A DNA stretch of 6,075 nucleotides from Pseudomonadota bacterium (GTDB lineage: Bacteria > Myxococcota_A > Polyangia > Polyangiales > Polyangiaceae). The stretch's first letter is position 1. The number at the start of each line of letters is the position of its first letter. The DNA lies in NCBI GenBank assembly GCA_003242355.1, contig QGUH01000255.1:1-6075 (forward strand), given 5' to 3'. This document shows positions 1 to 5,782 of this stretch, piece by piece. The notes under the pieces are model-generated. The model made no database searches. It was not told where the DNA came from and worked only from the letters and a program-made list of their open reading frames with translations. Made by a program: the position numbers and the translations under genes.

Positions 1-333
1 TAGTTTTGGGGGGCGGAACGGGCGACCTGGTTCGGGTTGCCGGCCCCGAGCCATCAAGAAGTAGGCGACGAGATCCCGCGGTCCGTCGAAGCGCTCCGGA
101 ACGGCTCCGAGCATCACGCACGTGTCGAGCACGTGATCGTAGAGCGAGAAATCGTTCACGGGCACGACGTCGATGCCGGCTTCTCGCTGCACGAGCAGGT
201 TCTCGCGGCGGATCGACGCGGCCCGCTCGAGCAGCGCCGCCTCGTCGCTGCGGCCCGACCAGTACGCTTCGAGCGCTCGCTTGAGCTCGCGCTGCCTGCC
301 GATACGCGGGTACCCCAGGGTGGTCGTGTGCAT
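1..333 (-). CDS. metE: Cobalamin-independent methionine synthase, N-terminal part (runs off left edge)
   Basis: MetE transfers a methyl group from 5-methyltetrahydropteroyl-polyglutamate to homocysteine, the last step of methionine synthesis, in the cytoplasm and without vitamin B12. Only the first 111 residues are here, out of about 750-760 usual for the family. They match the folate-binding N-terminal domain: MHTTTLGYPRIG at the start, the RELK motif at residues 15-18 (folate-contacting in the family), AGIDVVPVNDFSLYDHVL at about 52-69, then MLGAVPERF and YFLMARG. The residues after MARG (98-111) are a proline/arginine-rich linker, variable in the family, so the window stops just before the expected EMTKWF block. 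The zinc-binding catalytic C-terminal domain lies outside. The ATG at 333-331 is chosen because the family begins with this motif and because GGAAAGGAAG lies just upstream. The gene is divergent from metR, the classic arrangement. No frameshift is visible. Confidence 0.95.
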   Translation of the reverse strand, partial: MHTTTLGYPRIGRQRELKRALEAYWSGRSDEAALLERAASIRRENLLVQREAGIDVVPVNDFSLYDHVLDTCVMLGAVPERFDGPRDLVAYFLMARGRQPEPGRPFRPPKL

Positions 334-335
334 CG

Positions 336-345
336 CTTCCTTTCC
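336..345 (-). promoter_or_regulatory. Ribosome binding site of metE
   Basis: Read on the - strand this is GGAAAGGAAG, with AGGA ending 4 nt before the metE ATG. It is the clearest Shine-Dalgarno-like sequence in the window and supports the chosen metE start. Confidence 0.65.
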
Positions 346-368
346 GTGTCCGTGCGCCGAAACGCGGC

Positions 369-382
369 GCGTTCTGGAACGC
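369..382. promoter_or_regulatory. Candidate operator: perfect inverted repeat GCGTTC-TG-GAACGC
   Basis: A 6+6 bp perfect dyad with a 2-nt centre lies 36-49 bp upstream of the metE start. A further CGTTC half-element follows at 395-399. Position and symmetry suit a protein-binding site near the metE promoter or a small leader hairpin. It does not match the enterobacterial MetR consensus TGAA-N5-TTCA, so assignment to MetR is inference only. Confidence 0.3.
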
Positions 383-472
383 CGATCCGTGCGTCGTTCT
401 CGGGGTGCGCCCGGCACCCGTCGACGAAAGGTTTGTGCCCCCGGCAGCGGGCTCGGGCAATCGCAACGTCTG

Positions 473-495
473 CAACCCGAGTTGAGCGGATTTCG
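473..495. promoter_or_regulatory. Candidate MetR binding site(s)
   Basis: CAAC-CCGA-GTTG (473-484) is a perfect 4+4 dyad. Overlapping it, TGAG-CGGAT-TTCG (483-495) has the spacing of the enterobacterial MetR site TGAA-N5-TTCA, with one mismatch in each half. The pair lies 37-59 bp before the metR start and well upstream of metE. That suits a site serving both an activated metE promoter and an autoregulated metR promoter. The match is degenerate and could be chance. Confidence 0.25.
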
Positions 496-502
496 AGTGA
501 TC

Positions 503-517
503 TCGCCGAAGCGGCGA
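503..517 (+). other. Stem-loop TCGCCG-AAG-CGGCGA in metR leader
   Basis: A perfect 6-bp stem with a 3-nt loop ends 14 nt before the metR ATG. In RNA it would sit at or just upstream of the ribosome landing area, where no good Shine-Dalgarno is visible. It could damp metR translation. It could equally be a by-product of GC-rich sequence. Confidence 0.3.
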
Positions 518-531
518 AGCACGCTCGCCGC

Positions 532-1479
532 ATGATCGTGGAAATCCGCCATCTTCGTACGATCGCCGCCATCGCCGAAACGGGGAGCTTCACGCGTGCG
601 GCCAAGCGCCTTCATCTGACGCTCTCGGCGGTGTCCCACCAGGTTCGGGAGCTCGAAACGCTGCTCGGGACCGTGCTCGTCGACAGACGGAAAAAGCCCA
701 TCGGCCTCACGGCGTCCGGGAAACGGCTGCTGCGCTGTGCCGAGCGGGTTCTGCCGGAGGTGCGCGCCGCCGAGGCGGAGGTGACGGAGGCCCAGGGGCG
801 TGGAGCACGGCTCTATCTCGCGCTCGAGTGCCACAGCTGCTTCGACTGGCTCCTGCCCGCTTTGGACGCGCTCCGCCCGGCCTGGCCCGAGCTCGACATC
901 GATCTCAAGGTCGGGCCGCGTTTCGATCCGCTTCCGGCGTTGCTCGGCGGCGAGGTCGACGCCGTGCTCGGAACCGATCGCGGCACTCAGCCCGGGATCG
1001 CTTACGCCGGTGTGTTCCGCTACGAGATCGTGCTCGTCGTCCCCCGCGGCCACGCGCTCGGGAGCAAGCGCTTCATCGAGCCGCAGGATCTCGCCGCCGA
1101 GCCGCTCGTGACGTACCCCGTGGATCTCGAACGCCTCGACGTCGTCACGCGTTTCCTCCGGCCGGCGGGTATCGAGCCCGTGCGGGGGAGAACGGCAGAG
1201 CTTACGAGCTTGCTCCTGCAGCTGGTCCAGAGTCGGCGCGGGGTGGCCGCATTGCCGCGTTGGGCTGTCGCCGACGCCGCTGCGCGGGGCGAGGTCGAGA
1301 TCAAGCGGCTCGGGCCCTCCGGTCTCGTCAGCGACTTGTTTTTGGCGGTCCGCGAGGCGGAACGCGGCGCACCCCATCTCGCCGCGTTTCTCGAGGTTTG
1401 CCGCACGGTCAGCGTCGAGCTGCTTTCGGACATCGAGCCTTGCGGGGACCGCCTCGCCAGCGGGGACCCGGAGCGGTAA
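532..1479 (+). CDS. metR: LysR-family methionine regulator MetR
   Basis: The product is a 315-residue LysR-type transcription factor, close to the 317 residues of E. coli MetR. Residues 1-60 form the winged helix-turn-helix: MIVEIRHL start, then GSFTRAAKRLHLTLSAVSHQ at about 18-37, with SAVSHQ as the recognition helix. A linker helix follows (about 62-90). The co-inducer domain carries LALECHSC at 96-103, PALLGGEVDAVLGTD at 135-149, YPV at 195-197, RLDVVTRFLRPAGI at 201-214 and GVAALPRW at 237-244. The ECHSC block and these segments line up with E. coli MetR (IAIECHSC, LDVWRHFLQPAG, GIAALPHW), which binds homocysteine. That and the divergent metE make MetR a firm call over a generic LysR protein. 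The open frame continues far upstream with no family similarity, so the ATG matching the MIEVKHL-type start is used. Its Shine-Dalgarno is weak (GAAG 13 nt upstream). It probably activates metE and controls itself. Confidence 0.93.
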   Translation: MIVEIRHLRTIAAIAETGSFTRAAKRLHLTLSAVSHQVRELETLLGTVLVDRRKKPIGLTASGKRLLRCAERVLPEVRAAEAEVTEAQGRGARLYLALECHSCFDWLLPALDALRPAWPELDIDLKVGPRFDPLPALLGGEVDAVLGTDRGTQPGIAYAGVFRYEIVLVVPRGHALGSKRFIEPQDLAAEPLVTYPVDLERLDVVTRFLRPAGIEPVRGRTAELTSLLLQLVQSRRGVAALPRWAVADAAARGEVEIKRLGPSGLVSDLFLAVREAERGAPHLAAFLEVCRTVSVELLSDIEPCGDRLASGDPER

Positions 1480-1491
1480 GGTCTCGCCACT

Positions 1492-1513
1492 GGTCCCGGC
1501 GCGCCGGCCGACC
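1492..1513 (+). other. GC-rich stem-loop between metR and pgm
   Basis: GGTC and GACC flank a perfect 12-bp palindrome CCGGCGCGCCGG (1496-1507), giving an 8-bp stem with a 2-nt bulge. It fills much of the 53-bp gap. There is no run of T after it, so it is not a standard intrinsic terminator. It may attenuate read-through from metR or protect a transcript end. Confidence 0.3.
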
Positions 1514-1532
1514 TCCCGAGCAGAAACGAGTG

Positions 1533-3191
1533 ATGTCCCTTCCGCACGAGCTTGCCGGAAAGCCGGCACCTGCCGAGCTTCTGATCGATCCCGATCTCCT
1601 CGTCGAGCAATACCGGACCTTGGTTCCCGACCCGCGCGTTTTGGAGCAGCGGGTTCAATTCGGGACGAGCGGTCACCGGGGATCGCCCCAAACGCGAGCG
1701 TTCAACGAGGCCCACATCCTCGCGGTCACCCAGGCGATATGCGAGTACCGGGCGATGCAGGGGATTCGCGGACCCCTGTTCTTGGGGAAGGACACGCACG
1801 GGGTGTCCGAGCCGGCGGAGCGCACCGCGCTCGAGGTCCTCGCCGCGAACGGCGTCGAGACGGTGCTGGACCAGGACTCCGCGTTCACGCCGACGCCGGT
1901 CATTTCGCGAGCGATCCTCCGGCACAATGCCGACGCGACGCGCGCGCGCGCCGACGGAATCGTCGTCACGCCCTCGCACAATCCTCCGGCCGATGGCGGC
2001 TTCAAGTACAATCCACCGACCGGGGGACCTGCGGAAAGCGAGGTCACGCGCTGGATCCAGGATCGCGCGAATCGTCTCCTCGAAGACGGCTGCCGAGACG
2101 TGCGGAGGATCCCCTTCGAGCGGGCGGTGGCCGCACCGACGACGCATCGTCGTGATCTGCTCGCCGCTTACGTCGAGGAGCTCGCGACCGTGCTCGACCT
2201 CGACGCGGTCGCGAACGCGAGGCTCGCGCTGGGCGTCGATCCGCTCGGCGGAGCGAGCGTCGACTACTGGCCGAGGATTGCGGAGCGTTTCGGCCTGAAG
2301 CTCTCCGTCGTCAATCCCGTGGTGGATGCCCGCTTCGCCTTCATGCCGCTCGATCGCGACGGAAAGATCCGCATGGATTGCTCGAGCCCGTACGCGATGC
2401 GCAAGCTCGTCGGGCTTCGTGAGGGCTTCGACGTGGCCTTCGGCACCGATCCCGACGCGGATCGGCACGGGATCGTGGTCCGGTCTTCCGGGCTCATCGA
2501 CCCGAACCGATACCTCGCGGTCGCGATCGACTATCTCTTTCGGAGCGAGAACCGACCCGGGTGGCCATCTCGGCTCGCCGTCGGCAAGACGGTCGTCAGT
2601 AGCGGGCTCATCGATCGGGTGGCGCGCTCGCTGGGGCGCTCGCTCGTCGAAGTGCCCGTCGGGTTCAAATGGTTCGTGCCCGGGCTGCTCGCGGGCGATC
2701 TCGGCTTCGGCGGGGAAGAGAGCGCGGGCGCCTCGTTCCTGCGCAAGGACGGCTCGGTGTGGACGACCGACAAGGACGGCATCCTCCTCTGTCTCTTGGC
2801 CGCCGAGATCACGGCCCGAACCGGGCGCGATCCGGGGGAGCACGCCGCGCGGCTCGAGCGCGAGCACGGCAGGCCGTATTATCGGCGCCTCGACGTCGCC
2901 GCGACGAAGGAGGAGCGAGAACGCCTCGGCAAGCTCTCCGCAGCCTCCATGGGGGAGGCGACTTTGGGGGGAGACCCCGTGCGACGGTCGTGGACGGAAG
3001 CGCCCGCGGGCGGTCCGATTGGAGGGCTCAAAGTGGAGAGCGACCGCGGCTGGGCCGCGGCGCGCCCGTCTGGGACGGAGCAGGTGTACAAGATTTACGC
3101 GGAGAGCTTCGTGAGCGAGGAACACCTCGAGCGGATCGTCGCCGACATGCAGGCAATCGTGGCGAGCGCCCTTCGAAGCACGCATGCCTGA
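1533..3191 (+). CDS. pgm: Phosphoglucomutase, alpha-D-glucose phosphate-specific
   Basis: This cytoplasmic enzyme interconverts glucose-1-phosphate and glucose-6-phosphate. It links glycolysis to UDP-/ADP-glucose, glycogen or trehalose, and cell-envelope glycans. The 552 residues fit E. coli Pgm (546) nearly end to end. All four phosphohexomutase loops are intact: TPSHNPP with the phosphorylated serine at 148; DPDADR with metal-binding Asp306, 308 and 310; the sugar-specificity loop GGEESAG at 393-399; and the phosphate-binding loop RPSGTE at 511-516. FGTSGHRGS (43-51), GKDTH, LGVDPLGG and VEVPVGFKWF are further signatures. The similarity favours glucose over mannose (ManB) or glucosamine (GlmM) substrates. 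The ATG matches the family start; an in-frame GTG directly precedes it, and only a weak ACGAG lies upstream. The gene follows metR by 53 bp. Its last 8 nt overlap the next gene, so it probably heads an operon with the ABC transporter. Confidence 0.96.
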   Translation: MSLPHELAGKPAPAELLIDPDLLVEQYRTLVPDPRVLEQRVQFGTSGHRGSPQTRAFNEAHILAVTQAICEYRAMQGIRGPLFLGKDTHGVSEPAERTALEVLAANGVETVLDQDSAFTPTPVISRAILRHNADATRARADGIVVTPSHNPPADGGFKYNPPTGGPAESEVTRWIQDRANRLLEDGCRDVRRIPFERAVAAPTTHRRDLLAAYVEELATVLDLDAVANARLALGVDPLGGASVDYWPRIAERFGLKLSVVNPVVDARFAFMPLDRDGKIRMDCSSPYAMRKLVGLREGFDVAFGTDPDADRHGIVVRSSGLIDPNRYLAVAIDYLFRSENRPGWPSRLAVGKTVVSSGLIDRVARSLGRSLVEVPVGFKWFVPGLLAGDLGFGGEESAGASFLRKDGSVWTTDKDGILLCLLAAEITARTGRDPGEHAARLEREHGRPYYRRLDVAATKEERERLGKLSAASMGEATLGGDPVRRSWTEAPAGGPIGGLKVESDRGWAAARPSGTEQVYKIYAESFVSEEHLERIVADMQAIVASALRSTHA

Positions 3192-4203
3192 GGCGGTCAT
3201 CGAGGTCGAGGCCCTCGGGAAGACGTACCGCACCAGCGTCAAGCAGCCCGGCTTCCGCGGCACGCTGCGCCACTACTTTCGCAGGCAGTACCGCGAAATC
3301 GAAGCGGTGCGCTCCGTATCGTTCCGCATCGCTCGCGGCGAGGTCGTCGGCTTCCTCGGGGCGAACGGAGCAGGGAAGACCACGACGCTCAAGATGCTCA
3401 CGGGTCTCGTGCATCCCACTTCCGGGCGTGCGCGCGTCGCGGGACACGAGCCGTTTCGGCGCGAGCGGGAGTTCCTCGAGCGCATCACGCTCGTCATGGG
3501 GAACAAGCAGCAGCTGCTCTGGGATCTGCCCGCGCTCGAAACGCTGCGCATCAACGCCGCGATCTACCGCCTGGACGAAGCGACGGCGCAGGCGCGGATC
3601 GCGGAGCTCTCGGAGCTGCTCGAGATTCAGGACAAGCTCCGCGAGCCGGTTCGCAAGCTTTCGCTCGGTGAACGCATGAAATGCGAGCTCCTCGCGGCGC
3701 TCTTGCATCGGCCGGAGGTGCTGTTCCTCGACGAGCCCACGTTGGGCCTCGACGTCAACGCCCAGGATTCGATCCGGGGTTTCTTGCGCGAGTACAACCG
3801 CCGCCATCGGGCGACGATCGTGCTCACGAGCCACTACATGGCCGACATCACCGCGCTCTGCGAGCGCGTATTGCTCATTCACCGCGGAGCATTGATCTAC
3901 GACGGCGAGCTCCGCGGCATCCTCGAGCGCTTCGCGCCGTACCGCGAGGTGGAGCTCACGCTGGATGCGGGCGTGGCCGACGAAGTGCTCGAGCGTTTCG
4001 GCGAGGTCGCGAGCCGCAAGGGGCGAACCACACGGCTCATCGTGCGCCGCGAGGACGTCACGCGCACCTTGCAGCAACTGTTGCGCGAGCTGCCCGTATC
4101 CGATCTCGCCATCAAGGATCCGCCCATCGAGCAGATCGTGGGACGCCTCTTCCGCGAGGGCAGCCTCGGGGAAGAGGGGAGCGCCGAGCCCAGGACCCCA
4201 TGA
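3184..4203 (+). CDS. ABC-2 type transporter ATP-binding protein (COG4586-like)
   Basis: The 339-residue nucleotide-binding subunit would power the two permeases downstream and sit on the cytoplasmic side of the inner membrane. Visible motifs are Walker A GANGAGKTT (59-67), Q-loop region GNKQQLLWDLP (106-116) with Gln109/110, signature LSLGERM (159-165), Walker B VLFLDEPTLGLD (179-190) with catalytic Glu184 and the D-loop, and switch His217 in TSHYM. Residues 12-40 form a basic insert before the conserved VSF strand (KTYRTSVKQPGFRGTLRHYFRR region). Together with the NKQQLLWDLP wording this is typical of the COG4586 group rather than drug-efflux DrrA proteins. Residues from about 250 form an accessory C-terminal domain. 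The ATG lies inside the end of pgm (8-nt overlap) with no clear Shine-Dalgarno, suggesting translational coupling. The stop overlaps the next start as ATGA. All catalytic residues are present; the substrate is unknown. Confidence 0.93.
   Translation: MPEAVIEVEALGKTYRTSVKQPGFRGTLRHYFRRQYREIEAVRSVSFRIARGEVVGFLGANGAGKTTTLKMLTGLVHPTSGRARVAGHEPFRREREFLERITLVMGNKQQLLWDLPALETLRINAAIYRLDEATAQARIAELSELLEIQDKLREPVRKLSLGERMKCELLAALLHRPEVLFLDEPTLGLDVNAQDSIRGFLREYNRRHRATIVLTSHYMADITALCERVLLIHRGALIYDGELRGILERFAPYREVELTLDAGVADEVLERFGEVASRKGRTTRLIVRREDVTRTLQQLLRELPVSDLAIKDPPIEQIVGRLFREGSLGEEGSAEPRTP
4192..4195 (+). promoter_or_regulatory. Likely Shine-Dalgarno of the first permease
   Basis: AGGA lies 4 nt before the ATG at 4200, inside the end of the ATPase gene. 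It supports the ATGA overlap start. The spacing is slightly short. Confidence 0.4.
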
Positions 4204-4997
4204 GCCCTGCCGCCGCGTTCCTTCGCAAACTGCGGGCCTTCGCCAGCACGGGCGTCGCGCTGTTTTCGGAGTATCGCGCGGAGCTCTTTCTCTGGTCGCT
4301 CGCTGGCGTGATCCCGCTCATCATGATGGGCGTCTGGCGACAGGCGAGCGCGACGGGGGCCTTTCCGCTCGATCCGACGGAGTTTACCCGCTACTTTCTC
4401 GCGGTTTTCCTGGTCCGCCAAGCCACGATCGTCTGGGTGATCTGGGATTTCGAGGCGCACGTCGTGAGCGGCACCCTGTCACCGCTCTTGCTCCAGCCCT
4501 CGAATCCCGCCTTCCGGTTCGTCGTCTGGCACCTCACCGAACGGCTCGCGCGGGCGCCGTTTGCGCTCGCGGTGCTCGCCATCTGGCTCCTGCTCTTTCC
4601 GGATGCCTTCTTCTGGCCGAAGCTCGGCGACGTGTGCCTGGCGGTGCTCGGCATCGCCGCCTCGTTCGCAACGCGCTTCGTGATCCAATACGCGTTCGCG
4701 ATGGTGGGGTTCTGGAGCGAGCGCGCGACCAGTCTCGAGGAAGTCTGGTTTCTGGTCTACGTGTTCCTCTCCGGCGTCATCGCTCCGCTCGACGTGTATC
4801 CCGACGTGGTGCGGACCATCGCCGCGTTCACGCCCTTCCCGTACTTCGTCTATTTCCCCGTGCAGCTCCTCCTGGGGCGTGAGGAGAACGTGCTGCGCGG
4901 ATTCGTCGTGCTCGCCGTGTGGTGGGGGCTCGGGTACGCGCTTTACCGCGTGCTCTGGCGCAAGGGCCTCCGTCATTATTCCGCCATGGGTGCGTGA
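4200..4997 (+). CDS. ABC-2 type permease, first subunit (COG4587-like, ABC2_membrane_6/DUF990 type)
   Basis: The 265-residue inner-membrane protein has a short cytoplasmic N-terminus and about six hydrophobic segments, near 28-46, 63-82, 117-135, 143-170, 181-198 and 230-250. Between the second and third lies the cytoplasmic loop SGTLSPLLLQPSNPAF (90-105). This loop is characteristic of the family and is a good candidate for contact with the ATPase. The ..FLSGVIAPLDVYP.. segment (189-201) and the PFPYFVYFP region (212-220) also fit the COG4587 pattern. It should pair with the second permease as a heterodimer. Its start overlaps the ATPase stop (ATGA), with AGGA upstream. The family is annotated only as an uncharacterised ABC transport system, so the substrate and even the direction of transport (probably export, as for most ABC-2 systems) are inferred. 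Confidence 0.88.
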   Translation: MSPAAAFLRKLRAFASTGVALFSEYRAELFLWSLAGVIPLIMMGVWRQASATGAFPLDPTEFTRYFLAVFLVRQATIVWVIWDFEAHVVSGTLSPLLLQPSNPAFRFVVWHLTERLARAPFALAVLAIWLLLFPDAFFWPKLGDVCLAVLGIAASFATRFVIQYAFAMVGFWSERATSLEEVWFLVYVFLSGVIAPLDVYPDVVRTIAAFTPFPYFVYFPVQLLLGREENVLRGFVVLAVWWGLGYALYRVLWRKGLRHYSAMGA

Positions 4998-5782
4998 TGC
5001 GGCGAACGCTTCGCTTGCTCCGTCTCTTCTGGGGAACCTCCATCGCCGCCGAGATGGAGTACCGCTCGAACTTCCTGATGTCGGCGTTCACGAGCATCGG
5101 CGGGCTGGTCGGCGCCGTGTTCGGGCTGCACCTCTTCTATCGTGGGGGCATCCTGCTGGGTGGTTGGCGGTGGGAAGAGGCACTGATGGTGCTCGGCTGG
5201 TTCACGGTGCTCACCGGCGTGTCGCGCACGCTGCTCACCGCGAACCTCGGGCGCATCGTCGATCACGTTCAGCGAGGCACGCTCGATTTCGTGCTGCTCA
5301 AGCCGGTGGATGCGCAGTTTTGGCTGAGTACGCGGCGGCTTTCGCCGTGGGGGATTCCGGATCTCGTGTTCGGGCTCGGACTCGTGCTCTGGGCGGGCGT
5401 GAAGCGCGGCGTGTCTCTCGTGGACGTTCTGGTCGCGCTCGTGCCGCTCGCGGGCAGCGTGGTCACCCTCTACAGTCTCTGGTTCATCTTGGCGACCACG
5501 ACGATTTGGTACGTCAAGATCTACAACGTGACGGAGGTCCTGAACTCGTTGCTCGAGGCGGGGCGTTTCCCGGTGACCGCGTTTCCGGCCGGGCTCTACC
5601 GCTTCGTGTTCACGTTCGTGGTGCCGGTGGCGTTCCTGACCACGCTACCGGCGGAAGTGTTGCTCGGCCGCGGTCGCCTGACGCTCATCGCGTTCGGGCT
5701 CGGGCTCGCCCTCGCGCTGTTCGTCGCGAGCCGCGCGTTCTTCCGCTTCGCCCTCCGCTACTACACGAGCGCGTCGAGCTAG
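4997..5782 (+). CDS. ABC-2 type permease, second subunit (COG3694-like)
   Basis: This is a 261-residue polytopic membrane protein. The basic N-terminus MRRTLRLLRLFW precedes hydrophobic stretches near 26-48, 60-80, 118-135, 139-170 (probably two helices), 200-218 and 226-246. The loop RGTLDFVLLKPVDAQF (93-108) parallels GTLSPLLLQPSNP of the first permease, so the two are distant paralogues forming one channel. AEMEYRSNFL near residue 18 and the EAGRFPVTAFP segment (187-197) fit the COG3694 family. The chosen ATG shares its A with the previous stop (TGATG). No Shine-Dalgarno is seen, so translation probably depends on reinitiation from the upstream gene. An in-frame GTG at 4919 would give a 79-nt overlap and an N-terminus unlike the family, so it was not used. 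This is the last gene of the operon, followed by hairpins at 5825-5873. Confidence 0.88.
   Translation: MRRTLRLLRLFWGTSIAAEMEYRSNFLMSAFTSIGGLVGAVFGLHLFYRGGILLGGWRWEEALMVLGWFTVLTGVSRTLLTANLGRIVDHVQRGTLDFVLLKPVDAQFWLSTRRLSPWGIPDLVFGLGLVLWAGVKRGVSLVDVLVALVPLAGSVVTLYSLWFILATTTIWYVKIYNVTEVLNSLLEAGRFPVTAFPAGLYRFVFTFVVPVAFLTTLPAEVLLGRGRLTLIAFGLGLALALFVASRAFFRFALRYYTSASS

Larger units (their letters stand above)
334..531. promoter_or_regulatory. metE/metR divergent intergenic control region
   Basis: These 198 bp separate the two divergent starts and must hold both promoters. In enterobacteria MetR binds such a gap and activates metE, with homocysteine as co-inducer, while repressing its own gene. 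No strong sigma-70 -35/-10 pair is visible; the DNA is very GC-rich. I see short perfect inverted repeats at 369-382, 403-419 (GGGTGC-5-GCACCC), 436-459 (TGCC+CCCG paired with CGGG+GGCA, with a 4-nt bulge), 473-484 and 503-517. Some may be operators and some may be hairpins in the metE leader RNA. Nothing resembles the SAM-I, SAH or cobalamin riboswitch signatures I could look for by eye. Confidence 0.6.

Noticed and set aside
1..42. Apparent loss of MetE similarity at the left edge, suggesting a frameshift or assembly error
   Set aside because: After MARG the family has a variable linker of about this length before EMTKWF. The window ends just where that block should begin, so nothing abnormal is shown.
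37..531. 165-codon in-frame extension upstream of metR
   Set aside because: It overlaps metE on the other strand, has no similarity to LysR proteins and covers the divergent promoter region. The MetR family starts at the ATG at 532.
1487..1493. GCCACTG, resembling part of a cobalamin riboswitch
   Set aside because: The gap is only 53 bp, far too short for a roughly 200-nt riboswitch. No other conserved element is present and the downstream gene is pgm.
1020..3263. 747-codon open frame on the - strand across metR and pgm
   Set aside because: It lies antisense to two proteins with strong family matches. Its translation is arginine-rich, low-complexity and matches no motif I know. Long antisense open frames are expected when third positions are mostly G or C.
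3028..4077. 349-codon - strand open frame over the ATPase gene
   Set aside because: It is a shadow of the ATPase coding frame, with no recognisable domain.
4919..4996. GTG start 26 codons upstream for the second permease
   Set aside because: It would overlap the first permease by 79 nt and add a non-family N-terminus. The TGATG start fits the operon pattern.
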